Origin: Dyadobacter fermentans | GTDB lineage: Bacteria; Bacteroidota; Bacteroidia; Cytophagales; Spirosomataceae | Reading direction: 5' to 3' | Length of the DNA: 64,000 nucleotides | Assembly (NCBI RefSeq): GCF_019924045.1 | Contig: NZ_JAHXBN010000036.1 | Coordinates: forward strand, 3,829 to 67,828 | Part shown: one piece after another, positions 53,104 through 61,994 of the stretch | Layout of the letters: each line of letters begins with the position of its first letter | Position numbering within the stretch: position 1 is the first letter of the stretch | Made by a program: the position numbers and the translations under genes | Notes under the pieces: generated by a model | The model's input: the letters and a program-made list of their open reading frames with translations, nothing else | Database searches by the model: none | What the model was told of the DNA's origin: nothing

Positions 53104-54603
53104 ATGCATTTGAACAGTAACCTGATTTTCCGCAACCTCGCAGAGGGCATTTTTTTGCTGGACGAAACAGGCAGAATAACGACTTGCAATGCGGCTGCAA
53201 GTGCTATAACAGGCTATGATGAGGCTGAATTAGCAGGAAAGCCGTTTTGCGTTATAGACGGCTGCCAGGACGATTCCATCATACAAAGCAAAGAGCTGGA
53301 CGAGGCTCTGAAAAAAAAGAAATGTGTGGCCGAGGGCTGGAAGATGAGGAAAGACGGCGCCAGGTACTGGGCAGAAATCTCCTATTCCCCGCTTTTTGAT
53401 GATTCGGAAGGTCTTGCGGGATATTGCGCATTGTTACGCGATATTACGGAGCAAAAGAACAAGCAATTCGATTTGCTCGAAAGTGAACAACGCTATCGGT
53501 TGATGGTGGAGCAAGTGGGCGATTACGGAATTTTCATGCTCGATACGAAAGGCCGCATTGTGAGCTGGAACGAGGGGGCCAGGCGTATTAAAGGTTACAG
53601 CGCGGAAGATGTGATCGGAAAGTATTTCGCCATTTTTTATCCCGAGGAGGATATTCTGAATGGAAAGCCGGCCTGGGAACTGAAAATTGCGAGGTCAACC
53701 GGTAAGTACGAAGAGGAGGGGTGGCGTTTACGTAAAGACGGGAGCCGTTTCTGGGCGAATGTGGTCATTACAGCTGTATATGATGCCGGGGGCCGGTTGA
53801 GTGGCTTTGCGAAAGTTACCCGTGACCTGACCGAGCGCAAAATGAACGAGCAGGCATTACGGGAGAGTTCCGACAAGTACAGGCAGTTAGCACAGGAACT
53901 TTCGGTGGCTAACAGTGAACTGTCGTCCGTAAACCGTGAATTGGAACAGTTCACGGCCATTGTTTCACATGATTTGAAAGAACCCGTACGGACAGTAAGG
54001 AGCTTTTTATATCTCATGGACCAGCACGTCGACCAGCAAAAGTTCGACCTTCTGAAACCAAGCATTGGAAAAGGGATCCGGGCTGCGCAACGCATGCACG
54101 AGCTCATCGACAGCCTGCTTCACTATTCGCAAGTCAGCAAGATAGGGCTTCAACATCAGAGGTTGAATGTGGAGGATATGATCGCCGAAGCGATCCAGAA
54201 CTTGAACGATGCCGTCGAGCAATCGCGCGGGCAAATCCATGTGGATTGCGGGGTACCGTTCATCTACGGAGACCGCGTACAACTTGTGCAGCTTTTCCAG
54301 AACCTACTGGGCAATGCCCTGAAATTCACCAACGGCAAGGAGCCGGAGGTGGCGGTGAAATCCTGGGTAGAAGATGACTGGGTACGGTTTGTCGTCGAAG
54401 ACAACGGTATCGGTATTTCTCCCGAAAACCTCGATAAGATCTTCGAGATTTTCAGAAGGCTGCATTTTGCCAGTCAGTACCCGGGCAATGGCGTAGGCCT
54501 CGCGGTTTGTAAAAAGGTCGTCGAGCGGCACCGGGGTAAAATCTGGGCCGAATCGGCGCGCGGAAAGGGAGCGAGTTTCCATATCATGTTACCCCAAATC
54601 TAA
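53104..54603 (+). CDS. PAS-PAS sensor histidine kinase
   Basis: 499 residues from ATG 53104 (a TTG one codon earlier is in frame). Two PAS domains, about 1-115 (GRITTCNAAASAITGYDEAE) and 135-245 (GRIVSWNEGARRIKGYSAED), a coiled link, then the dimerisation/phosphoacceptor His in TAIVSHDLKEPVRTVRS. HATPase: LLGNALKFTNG, VEDNGIGIS, GNGVGLAVCKKVVERH, GKGASFHIML. No membrane segment, so a cytoplasmic sensor. The receiver gene follows after 9 nt. Confidence 0.95.
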   Translation: MHLNSNLIFRNLAEGIFLLDETGRITTCNAAASAITGYDEAELAGKPFCVIDGCQDDSIIQSKELDEALKKKKCVAEGWKMRKDGARYWAEISYSPLFDDSEGLAGYCALLRDITEQKNKQFDLLESEQRYRLMVEQVGDYGIFMLDTKGRIVSWNEGARRIKGYSAEDVIGKYFAIFYPEEDILNGKPAWELKIARSTGKYEEEGWRLRKDGSRFWANVVITAVYDAGGRLSGFAKVTRDLTERKMNEQALRESSDKYRQLAQELSVANSELSSVNRELEQFTAIVSHDLKEPVRTVRSFLYLMDQHVDQQKFDLLKPSIGKGIRAAQRMHELIDSLLHYSQVSKIGLQHQRLNVEDMIAEAIQNLNDAVEQSRGQIHVDCGVPFIYGDRVQLVQLFQNLLGNALKFTNGKEPEVAVKSWVEDDWVRFVVEDNGIGISPENLDKIFEIFRRLHFASQYPGNGVGLAVCKKVVERHRGKIWAESARGKGASFHIMLPQI

Positions 54604-54612
54604 GCCCTGCAC

Positions 54613-55014
54613 ATGAAAATATTCAGACTTGCGATTGTTGAAAATGACGAGGATGAGCGCTTCTTTATGTCGGAGGCGTTCAGAGCTTCCGGGAAATTCG
54701 AAATCCTGGGGGAGTTCGGCAACGGCGACCAGCTTACGGAGTGGCTGCATGGTTCGTCGGGCGAGTTACCCGAGCTCATACTGTCGGACCTGAATATGCC
54801 CGGGAAAAACGGCTATGACATTATGGATGAGCTCAAAACGACTTATCCCGACGTGGCCGTATTCGCGACATCCACGTCGTCCGTCGTGTCTACGCGCGAA
54901 AAGTGTATCCGTGCAGGCGCGAGGGATTTCATCGCGAAGCCCGACATTTTTATCGCTTATGACGCCTTCGTCTCCGAACTTTACCAGCTCGCCTGCCGGT
55001 ACCTGGGCGGCTAA
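54613..55014 (+). CDS. Single-domain response regulator (receiver)
   Basis: 133 residues, one receiver domain and nothing else. Acidic pocket in IVENDEDERFF, phosphoacceptor Asp in LSDLNMPG, the switch Thr/Ser in FATSTSSVV and Lys in FIAKPD. Likely partner of the PAS kinase 9 nt upstream, relaying phosphate or acting by protein contact. Stops in a 4-nt overlap with the convergent GH28 gene. Confidence 0.93.
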   Translation: MKIFRLAIVENDEDERFFMSEAFRASGKFEILGEFGNGDQLTEWLHGSSGELPELILSDLNMPGKNGYDIMDELKTTYPDVAVFATSTSSVVSTREKCIRAGARDFIAKPDIFIAYDAFVSELYQLACRYLGG

Positions 55015-56339
55015 CGGATCATCTTTTCATTCACTTTGACATTCGTGAGCGTCAAGTCATGTACCACGGACTTGTCGTAAGCCGCGTTTTTCGCCGTAAT
55101 GTCCAGGTTTTCGAAACTGAACTTTGAGAGCCTGTCATACTCGCCCGGACTCACGTCGAAAAATACTTCACATTTCAGTTTGATGTTTTTCAGGCTGATA
55201 TGGTCGGAGTAGGAGAGCGGAACGTCTTTTCGCCCTTTCAGATCGAAGAATTGCTTCCAGGGTTTCACGTAAATGAGGCTGTAAGCAAATCCATCCACGT
55301 TTTCGATGCTGATAAATTCGTATTTCTGAGGGGTATCAGGCCGCATTTTCAGCCAAAGCACGCGCATGGCGTTCTCGATGTGGCAGTTGCGCATTACCAC
55401 ATTTTTGTTGTGAATGGCCTCGCTCCCGCACGTGAGCGCCGCGTGGCAGAACCCGAAATGGGTATCCTCGATAATGATGTTCGTATTGGCACCATTGCCA
55501 GGGTCGGTATCGGCATAGGGGCCTTTTCCGCCTTTCAATGCAATGGCATCGTCGTTCACAGCGAGGTAACAGCCCTTGACCAGCACATGATTGCATACAT
55601 CCAGGTCGATCGCGTCTGTACTCGGCGCCTTGACAGGCTCATGTGGCGCCGTGATCCTGACGCCCAGGATCTTAATATTGTTGCATTGGTAATAATGGCT
55701 CGTCCAGAAACCCGAATTTTGAAGCGTCACGTCCTGAACCTGCACATCGTTACTTTTCCAGATAAAGACCAGCCGCGGTCGCGATACTTCCAGGTTGGTA
55801 CAATTCGGATTCTCCTTCCGCCGCTGCCAGAATGCCTTCCAATAGTTTAGCCCGTTGCCGTCGATGATGCCCTTGCCTGAAATCGTAAAGCCGTTCACGC
55901 CGTATGCATTGACTAATGCCGGGAAATAGTCCAGATTTTGACCTTCCATCCGCGAGGGCATTATCGGATAATCGGCGATCTTGTCCGAGCCTTTCAGTAC
56001 TGCGCCCTTTGCCAAATACAAATGTGTTTTAGGTTTAAAAAACAGCGCCCCGCTCAGAAAAGTACCTTGGGGAATCACGATCACTCCGCCGCCCTGCTCA
56101 TTCGCCCGGTCGATGACGCGCTGGATCGCAGCAGTTTGCACCGTGTTGCTATCCCGGGAAACGCCGTGCTCCGTGATCACAAACTGCTTTCCGAGGCTTT
56201 TTAGACCGATTTTGGATGTGTCTGAAAACCAGACAGGTATTTTCGTGCCATCAGGAAATGTAGTACTTCTGCCCGATTGCGCAAATGCAGCCGCAGCAAG
56301 GAGATATAGCTGAAATAAAAGAAAACAGGACTTTTTCAT
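55011..56339 (-). CDS. Glycoside hydrolase family 28 (polygalacturonase-like)
   Basis: 442 residues, signal peptide (FLLFQLYLLAAAAFAQ). Right-handed beta-helix: NEQGGGVIVIPQGTFLSGAL, then STDAIDLDVCNHVLVKGCYL and LAVNDDAIALKGG (the DD pair), HAALTCGSE in place of the GHG box and VLWLKMRPD for RIK. Cleaves galacturonic acid links of pectin or rhamnogalacturonan; the altered GHG box suggests a Bacteroidota-specific substrate. Periplasmic or surface. Confidence 0.9.
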   Translation of the reverse strand: MKKSCFLLFQLYLLAAAAFAQSGRSTTFPDGTKIPVWFSDTSKIGLKSLGKQFVITEHGVSRDSNTVQTAAIQRVIDRANEQGGGVIVIPQGTFLSGALFFKPKTHLYLAKGAVLKGSDKIADYPIMPSRMEGQNLDYFPALVNAYGVNGFTISGKGIIDGNGLNYWKAFWQRRKENPNCTNLEVSRPRLVFIWKSNDVQVQDVTLQNSGFWTSHYYQCNNIKILGVRITAPHEPVKAPSTDAIDLDVCNHVLVKGCYLAVNDDAIALKGGKGPYADTDPGNGANTNIIIEDTHFGFCHAALTCGSEAIHNKNVVMRNCHIENAMRVLWLKMRPDTPQKYEFISIENVDGFAYSLIYVKPWKQFFDLKGRKDVPLSYSDHISLKNIKLKCEVFFDVSPGEYDRLSKFSFENLDITAKNAAYDKSVVHDLTLTNVKVNEKMIR

Positions 56340-56394
56340 AACCCCTTGAAGACGGGTGCTGCTTTCTTTTACTCTTGTTGCCGATCGACAATTG

Positions 56395-56523
56395 TCAGTT
56401 CTTTTTCATCCAGTCGTACAGGTATTCGAGCGTTTTGCCCATGCTTGCCAGGTTTGTTTGCGGCCGCTTTTTCAGCCAGTTTGAATGTAAAATGTAATGC
56501 CGGGATGCATCACCGGAAATGAA
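56395..56523 (-). pseudogene. Possible C-terminal gene remnant, in frame after the stop at 56524
   Basis: Directly after the TAA of the membrane protein, the same frame stays open for 42 codons (FISGDASRHYILHSNWL, then KRPQTNLASMGKTLEYLYDW and MKKN) until TGA at 56395. The text reads like a real protein end, but has no start of its own. Could be the rest of a deleted gene or a readthrough tail. Confidence 0.35.
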
Positions 56524-57768
56524 TTATTTGAACCCGAAAACAAATGGGAAAACGAAGATTACAATAGCACTCCATATGCTGTACAGCGGAAGGAAAATTG
56601 CCAGTGATGTGCCTACTGCTGAAAGACAGGTCTTTTTGCTGAGCACCGCGAAGAGTTTGAGGCCCACATAAAACAAATGGGCGAGCATCAGCACGTTGGC
56701 GCCGAGCACTGCGGCACGGTTGGGCGTGAGGCCCCACTCCGAAATGCGGAACAAAACGGCCGATAATGCGATGCTGTTGACCAGCAATGTCACGGCCGAT
56801 AGCAGGAACAGCACCACGACTTGCGCACGCCTGCCGCCGGAATAATCGGTTTCGGCGAGCGAAAAGAAGATCAGCGCCATCACGGCGACGAGCAATCCAT
56901 TGAATAGCACCAGGAATTCACGGTCGTGGTAAGGACTTTTGCCGGCAATGAGCGTGGCCACCAGGTATACGACCAGCATCACGAGCGCTATCGGACTGAA
57001 CAGCTTCGCGATGACTGACGGTATTTTGTTCACCAGCGTGGGTTGCACGCGGGTTAGGAACGTCGCGACGATGGGGACGGCAGCCAGCCCGCATATGACG
57101 ATATATTTGGAAAAAAGCGGTTGAATATCCCAACCGATCAGCCCGAAAAGGTTGATGGTGAGGCCCGTAGTGAGCCCGCCGGCAAGCACCAGCAATCCCG
57201 ACATCACAATCAGTTCGCCCGTGTAGCGCAGGAATTCCAGCCAGTTAGTACCGTTTTTCCACTTTCCACCACTGTATGCCGCGCCCAGCAGCGACCACAG
57301 CCAGAGCGGCAGGTGCAGGCAGGAAAGGACCAGCGTATCACTATTTTCATTTTCCGGCAGCCAGTTGATGAACACTACCGAACCAACCAGCAGCAGGATT
57401 GCCAGCCCCCGCGTTTTCCAGGAGACAGCATTTTTCCAAGCAAAGTAGGCCATTAACGCCGGAGCGACGACAAACCCTGCATTACGAGGGTAGTAAAACC
57501 CTTCGCTGATAGAAAGGAGCTCGGGCAGCTTGGCCAGTAATGCCGCAAGTAGGGAAGCTACCACCACAAATGCCCGCTCGGCAGGCGTACCCCAAAAAAG
57601 CTCGTCGGAGCTGTAATTCAGCCGCTGGTACCACCCTTCGGCCAACGGATTACTGCTCAGTTCGGGATACAATGCATTGAAAGCCGACTTAAAGCCCGGC
57701 TTGTTGCCCCGGTACAGCTTTTCCAGTTGCAGGGCATTGGTTTGGTTCAAAAGGATTTCTTCACGCAT
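56524..57768 (-). CDS. Multi-pass membrane protein of unknown function (DUF4153-like)
   Basis: 414 residues from ATG 57768. After a ~75-residue N-terminal part come about 11 hydrophobic segments (AFVVVASLLAALLAKLPELL, IALVMLVVYLVATLIAG, VVVLFLLSAVTLLVNSIAL). DUF4153-like in layout, not confirmed. Inner membrane. Its promoter carries the ACTTTG-N5-CAAAGT palindrome shared with the DoxX-like gene at 10600. Confidence 0.7.
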   Translation of the reverse strand: MREEILLNQTNALQLEKLYRGNKPGFKSAFNALYPELSSNPLAEGWYQRLNYSSDELFWGTPAERAFVVVASLLAALLAKLPELLSISEGFYYPRNAGFVVAPALMAYFAWKNAVSWKTRGLAILLLVGSVVFINWLPENENSDTLVLSCLHLPLWLWSLLGAAYSGGKWKNGTNWLEFLRYTGELIVMSGLLVLAGGLTTGLTINLFGLIGWDIQPLFSKYIVICGLAAVPIVATFLTRVQPTLVNKIPSVIAKLFSPIALVMLVVYLVATLIAGKSPYHDREFLVLFNGLLVAVMALIFFSLAETDYSGGRRAQVVVLFLLSAVTLLVNSIALSAVLFRISEWGLTPNRAAVLGANVLMLAHLFYVGLKLFAVLSKKTCLSAVGTSLAIFLPLYSIWSAIVIFVFPFVFGFK

Positions 57769-57822
57769 AAGCAAGGATTGATAATGGTGATCAGCTTTCT
57801 GTGACGGTATGTGTATGTATCA

Positions 57823-57848
57823 AAAAGTACTTTGTAATTCAAAGTTAA
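57823..57848 (-). promoter_or_regulatory. Palindromic operator over the -7 box, second copy
   Basis: ACTTTG-TAATT-CAAAGT (57829-57845), with TAACTTTG read on the minus strand (57840-57847). TTG lies 19 nt further upstream, giving a complete Bacteroidota promoter. Same element as at 11342-11366, also flanked by AAAAAGT and TTAA. Confidence 0.65.
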
Positions 57849-58003
57849 ATAGGAATTGAATTTTTGCAATAGGGACGTGGCATTTTTTTTGTGATCGTAT
57901 CTGTTTTTGCCGTTTACTAAATTTGATAACCGGTTAGTTGATAACGCTTTAATCCCAAATCAGCTCGTTTTTATTTTGTATTGAAAATTAAATCGACACA
58001 AAC

Positions 58004-58132
58004 ATGGAATGGACGATTAGTATGTGGGCGGGACTAGCCCAACTCGGGATTGCGGTGGTAATCGCCGCGATTGGCATCCGGATCGTAATAGAACTACGGA
58101 AGAGCGAATTGACGGACGAAGCCGTGAAATAG
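58004..58132 (+). CDS. Small single-helix membrane protein, 42 residues
   Basis: Too short for usual gene calling. ATG 58004 opens MEWTISMWAGLAQLGIAVVI, then AAIGIRIVIELRKSELTDEA and ends VK-stop. One strong membrane helix followed by a charged, cytoplasm-type tail (positive RKSE). It lies 69 nt before the Tat-type isomerase gene and behind an AT-rich upstream region. Resembles no known family I can name. Confidence 0.5.
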   Translation: MEWTISMWAGLAQLGIAVVIAAIGIRIVIELRKSELTDEAVK

Positions 58133-58201
58133 GGAAGGATACGGTGAAATTTGCCTATCTAGGCAATTGCCGATATATTTCAGGATATTTTCCTGAACCT
58201 T

Positions 58202-59122
58202 ATGAATCCATCATCTTTCCTGAACCGCAGGGATTTCCTCATGGCCGCCTCCGCTGGCCTGGCGTTACCACTAATCAATCCCCTGCCTGCGCTGGCCAAG
58301 GCCAAACCGCTTTTTTCGTTCTCCACCCTCGCCTGTCCGAAATGGGACTGGGCAACGATCGTCAAATATGCTGCCGACAACGGCTACCATGGGATAGAAA
58401 TCCGTGGTGTGCTCGATTGTATGGATTTGCCCAAATGCGGCGAGTTCAGTAGCCCGGAACGGATTGCCCAATCGCGCAAGATGGCAGAGGACAAGGGGTT
58501 GAGGATCGTCGATCTGGGATCGTCGGCTGCATTGCATATGGCGGATCCGGCAGTGCGGGCGAAAAATCTGGATGAAGCCAAGCGGTTTATCGACCTCGCG
58601 CAGCAGTTGAACTGCCCTTACGTCCGGGTATTTCCCAATGATTTACCCAAAGACCAGGAAGTGGACAAAACGGTAGAGCTTATCAGTACCGGCCTGCTCG
58701 AATTGGGCGATTATGCCAAAAATTCTTCGGTAACGGTGCTGCTCGAATCACATGGCGACGTTACCCGGAAGGACATTCTTGCGACGGTAATGGGCAAATC
58801 GGAACATGAGCACGTCGGTCTCATTTGGGACATATTCAATATGTGGTCGGTCACCCAAGAGCCACCGAAGGACGTTTATGCCAAACTCAAAAAATACATC
58901 CGCCACACGCATATCAAGGACGGCATTCAGAAAGACGGCAAAATTCAGTACGTGCAGGTAGGGAGGGGCGAAGGGCCGTTGAAAGAAGCGATAGGTGTGC
59001 TCGTGAAGGACAACTACAAGGGCTATTACAGTTTCGAATGGGAGAAAAAATGGCACCCCGAAATCGAGGAGCCGGAAGTGGTGATACCTGCGTATCCGAA
59101 GCTCATGCAGCAGTATTTTTAA
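58202..59122 (+). CDS. Sugar phosphate isomerase/epimerase-type TIM barrel, Tat exported
   Basis: 306 residues. The N terminus has a twin-arginine signal (NRRDFLMAASAGLALPLINP). Then FSTLACPKWDWATIVKYAAD, NGYHGIEIRGVLDCMD and LLESHGDVTRK, with HTHIKDG and YYSFEWEKKWHPEIEEPE late: the xylose isomerase-like fold (AP_endonuc_2). Likely acts on free sugars or sugar acids in the periplasm; substrate unknown. Convergent 4-nt overlap with the GH43 stop. Confidence 0.88.
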   Translation: MNPSSFLNRRDFLMAASAGLALPLINPLPALAKAKPLFSFSTLACPKWDWATIVKYAADNGYHGIEIRGVLDCMDLPKCGEFSSPERIAQSRKMAEDKGLRIVDLGSSAALHMADPAVRAKNLDEAKRFIDLAQQLNCPYVRVFPNDLPKDQEVDKTVELISTGLLELGDYAKNSSVTVLLESHGDVTRKDILATVMGKSEHEHVGLIWDIFNMWSVTQEPPKDVYAKLKKYIRHTHIKDGIQKDGKIQYVQVGRGEGPLKEAIGVLVKDNYKGYYSFEWEKKWHPEIEEPEVVIPAYPKLMQQYF

Positions 59123-60690
59123 TCGTACTTCATTTCGATCGCTTTAAATTCACTTTTCTGATCAGGTGTACCGGTGACGCTGACGCCTACCCTTGGAGCC
59201 CTGTCCCAGCGGGGCAGCCAGGGCGCTTCTATTTGTACAGAGCTGGTGAGCGAGTCGATTTTCTGGCCTTTTACGCCCCAACTGAACGTGTAGTAACGTC
59301 CGTAACGGCTCTGCAATTCCAGTCGGATGTTTTTGTATTTGTCCGGAATTTCTTTGGTTTGGAGCGTTTCATATCGGCCGTCTTTCACTTGCCACAGCTC
59401 GACGCGGTTTTGGCCGGCACCGTAGCCGATCGCGTTCTGAGCATCGCCGTAAAGCACAATGTTCTGGAAAACGTCGTCTTTAATCACGAACTCGGCGGCA
59501 TAGGTATAGGTGCCTTTTTTGATGGTATGTCCCATGAAATTACCCGTTTTTGCGGGATTCTCACAGTCGATTTTCAGTGAAGCGGCGCTGATACCGAACT
59601 TCGGTTTCGGCAGTCCGGCGTCGAACACCCAGGGCAGTCTTAGCGTGTCGCGCTCGTAGTTAACCGAAAAATTGAGACTAAGCTGAGCAGGCCCCGCACC
59701 TGCGGGCGATTCCGCCTGTGCGGGTGTCGTCTTGCCATATCTGAACGCCGGCCAGCGGGTGGTTTCATCCCAGATCAGTTCGCTAAGGACACCCTGGCGA
59801 CCCGCAAATGTAAAATCGATCGCATTATAGGCGTGGTGCAGGTAGAAATAGCGGCGATCGGGCGTGGTTACGACGGTGCCGTGCCCCGGGCATTTCCAGG
59901 CATCATCTCCGAAAAGGACCGGGTTACCTTCATATTTGACCCATGGCCCCTGCAACTTTTCGGCCCTCGCGAGCCCTACCTGGTAATCGCAGCGGTCGCC
60001 GCAGCAGGCATTACCGGAATAGAGCATATACCAGTAATTCCCTCTTTTAAATATAGCCTGCCCTTCGGCCCCGCCCGCTTCCCAGCCTGCCGGATCGGCT
60101 TTAATGAGGCTGAATTCCTTGCCGGTTACTTTCAGTCCGTCGGGCGAAAGCTCCGCGCCGAGCAGTTCGATGCCCCGGTCCTTATCGAGGCCATAAGCCT
60201 TCCAGGTGATGAACAGCTTTCCTTTATCTTCCACAACGTAAGCGTCAATGGCCTCCTTCGTCCATTCGATGATCAGGCCATGGTCTTTAAAGCCTTTTGT
60301 AATATCCTTGGTGGTCGCCACGCCGATCACCGACTGTTTATCCGCCTTCCGCCGGGCGGTATAATAAACATAGAATGTCCCGTTCCGGAAAAATAGCTCC
60401 GGCGCCCAGTAGCTACCCATCGTCCATTTGGGTAATTCGGCGAAAACCGGTCCGACGTATTCCCAGTTCACAAGATCTTTGGAAGTGTAAATAGGATAGG
60501 CGGGCCCCCATTCCGAAGAGGTTCCTACCGCATAATACGTATCGCCCACACGTATCACCGACGGATCGGCAAAGTCACCGGCAATTACCGGGTTGCGGTA
60601 GGTGATTACCCTCGCAGGTGCGGGCTTTTGTGCGAAAACGTCGGCGGAGTAAAATAATGTAAGCAGGAGTATAGCGGGCAGGAATTTCAT
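59119..60690 (-). CDS. Glycoside hydrolase family 43
   Basis: 523 residues from ATG 60690; signal peptide (FLPAILLLTLFYSADVFAQ). Five-blade propeller: RNPVIAGDFADPSVIRVGDT (catalytic base Asp), SYWAPELFFRNGTFYVYYTA, and GGAEGQAIFKRGNYWYMLYS (acid Glu). A ~190-residue C-terminal beta-sandwich (YTYAAEFVIKDDVFQNIVLY) resembles the DUF1080/laminin-G-type accessory domains. Arabinofuranosidase or xylosidase-like, removing pectin or xylan side chains. Confidence 0.93.
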   Translation of the reverse strand: MKFLPAILLLTLFYSADVFAQKPAPARVITYRNPVIAGDFADPSVIRVGDTYYAVGTSSEWGPAYPIYTSKDLVNWEYVGPVFAELPKWTMGSYWAPELFFRNGTFYVYYTARRKADKQSVIGVATTKDITKGFKDHGLIIEWTKEAIDAYVVEDKGKLFITWKAYGLDKDRGIELLGAELSPDGLKVTGKEFSLIKADPAGWEAGGAEGQAIFKRGNYWYMLYSGNACCGDRCDYQVGLARAEKLQGPWVKYEGNPVLFGDDAWKCPGHGTVVTTPDRRYFYLHHAYNAIDFTFAGRQGVLSELIWDETTRWPAFRYGKTTPAQAESPAGAGPAQLSLNFSVNYERDTLRLPWVFDAGLPKPKFGISAASLKIDCENPAKTGNFMGHTIKKGTYTYAAEFVIKDDVFQNIVLYGDAQNAIGYGAGQNRVELWQVKDGRYETLQTKEIPDKYKNIRLELQSRYGRYYTFSWGVKGQKIDSLTSSVQIEAPWLPRWDRAPRVGVSVTGTPDQKSEFKAIEMKYD

Positions 60691-60841
60691 TATTCGTTTC
60701 TTTGATGCAGCTGCGAATAAAGGCAATTATTTCGGGATAAGAAACCCGGTAATACTGCAAAAGAGTAGAGGAGCAAGGGGTTTTAATAGTTGAAATGATG
60801 CGAAATAATTGAAATATTGCAGCCGTTACCTGAACCGAACC

Positions 60842-61906
60842 ATGTATTATTTGAAAAGCTTCCTGGAAGTGGCCGGCGTGCTGATCGTGATGATGTCGCT
60901 CATCCCGCTGATCCGCAGCGATTACTGGACATTCCGGGTTTTTGAATATCCCCGGCTGCAAAAGCTTGTCTTGAGTGTGGCAATCGGCGGCATTTATTTT
61001 ACGCTGTTTTTCTCAACAGATTTACAAACCATCGTGCTGTCGGCGATTTTCGCGCTGAACACCCTGTACCTCTGTTACCTGGTATACCCGTTCACGCCCG
61101 TTGCGGGGAAGGTGATCCTGGGGGCGCGGACGCATCTGCCCGAGAATCGGATATCGATCTTGTCATCCAACGTTTTTCAGGACAACCGGAATACCGCCGG
61201 CTGCCTGGCGCTGATCCGCAAATACGACCCCGATGTGGTGCTCCTGCTCGAGACCGACCGCTATTGGCATGAAAACACGCTCCCTTTGCGTAAGCGTTAT
61301 CCGTACGAGGTGCCGGTACCTTTGGAAAATACATACGGGATGTTGCTTTACTCTAAACTGGCACTGTCGGAAGTACAGGTGCGGTACCTGGTGGATGAAG
61401 ACATACCGTCCATTAAAGTACTGGTAACATTGCGTTCGGGCCAGCAGGTGCAGCTTTTCTGTGTGCATCCGACGCCTCCGGTGCCGGGTGAAAACTCGCA
61501 TTCTACCGAGCGCGACAAGGAGCTTTTACTGGTAGCAAAAGAGGTGAAAGCGAGTCGATTACCATGCATTGTAGTGGGCGATCTCAACGATGTAGCCTGG
61601 TCGTATACCACCGATTTGTTTACCAAGATCAGCGGGCTGCTCGATCCTCGGATCGGACGGGGCTTTTACAACACATTCCATGCCAAAATGCCTTTTCTGC
61701 GGTTCCCGCTCGATCATGTGTTCTGTTCGACGGATTTTAAACTCGTGGAAATGGCGAGGCTGGAAAATTTCTCATCGGACCATTTTCCGATCCTGCTGGC
61801 ATTGCAATATGAGCCCGCGGCTAGTATAGAGCAGGACGAGCCGGAAGCCGAGCCGGAAGACATTGAGCTGGCCAATGAAAAGATTTCCAGGGAGGTACCA
61901 GAGTAA
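60842..61906 (+). CDS. Endonuclease/exonuclease/phosphatase-family membrane protein
   Basis: 354 residues from ATG 60842. Three membrane helices in the first 90 residues (LEVAGVLIVMMSLIPLI, IGGIYFTLFFSTDLQTIVLS), then the EEP domain: ILSSNVFQDNRNTAGCL (Asn), VVLLLETDRYW (Glu), VVGDLNDVAWSYTTDLF and SSDHFPILLAL (Asp/His). Periplasmic side catalytic domain probable. Acidic tail. Phosphodiesterase or DNase; substrate unknown. Confidence 0.88.
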   Translation: MYYLKSFLEVAGVLIVMMSLIPLIRSDYWTFRVFEYPRLQKLVLSVAIGGIYFTLFFSTDLQTIVLSAIFALNTLYLCYLVYPFTPVAGKVILGARTHLPENRISILSSNVFQDNRNTAGCLALIRKYDPDVVLLLETDRYWHENTLPLRKRYPYEVPVPLENTYGMLLYSKLALSEVQVRYLVDEDIPSIKVLVTLRSGQQVQLFCVHPTPPVPGENSHSTERDKELLLVAKEVKASRLPCIVVGDLNDVAWSYTTDLFTKISGLLDPRIGRGFYNTFHAKMPFLRFPLDHVFCSTDFKLVEMARLENFSSDHFPILLALQYEPAASIEQDEPEAEPEDIELANEKISREVPE

Positions 61907-61994
61907 ATTGGGTTACCCGGTTTAAAGTAGACCGGCCCGAATGGTACCTTTTGCGGTCATTTCAAGTCGAAGAACCTCATTTTCGTACGATTTT

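Noticed and set aside
58024..58452. 142-residue plus-strand frame overlapping the small membrane protein and the isomerase start
   Set aside because: Out of frame with the Tat-signal isomerase, which has clear family support; composition is shadow-like.
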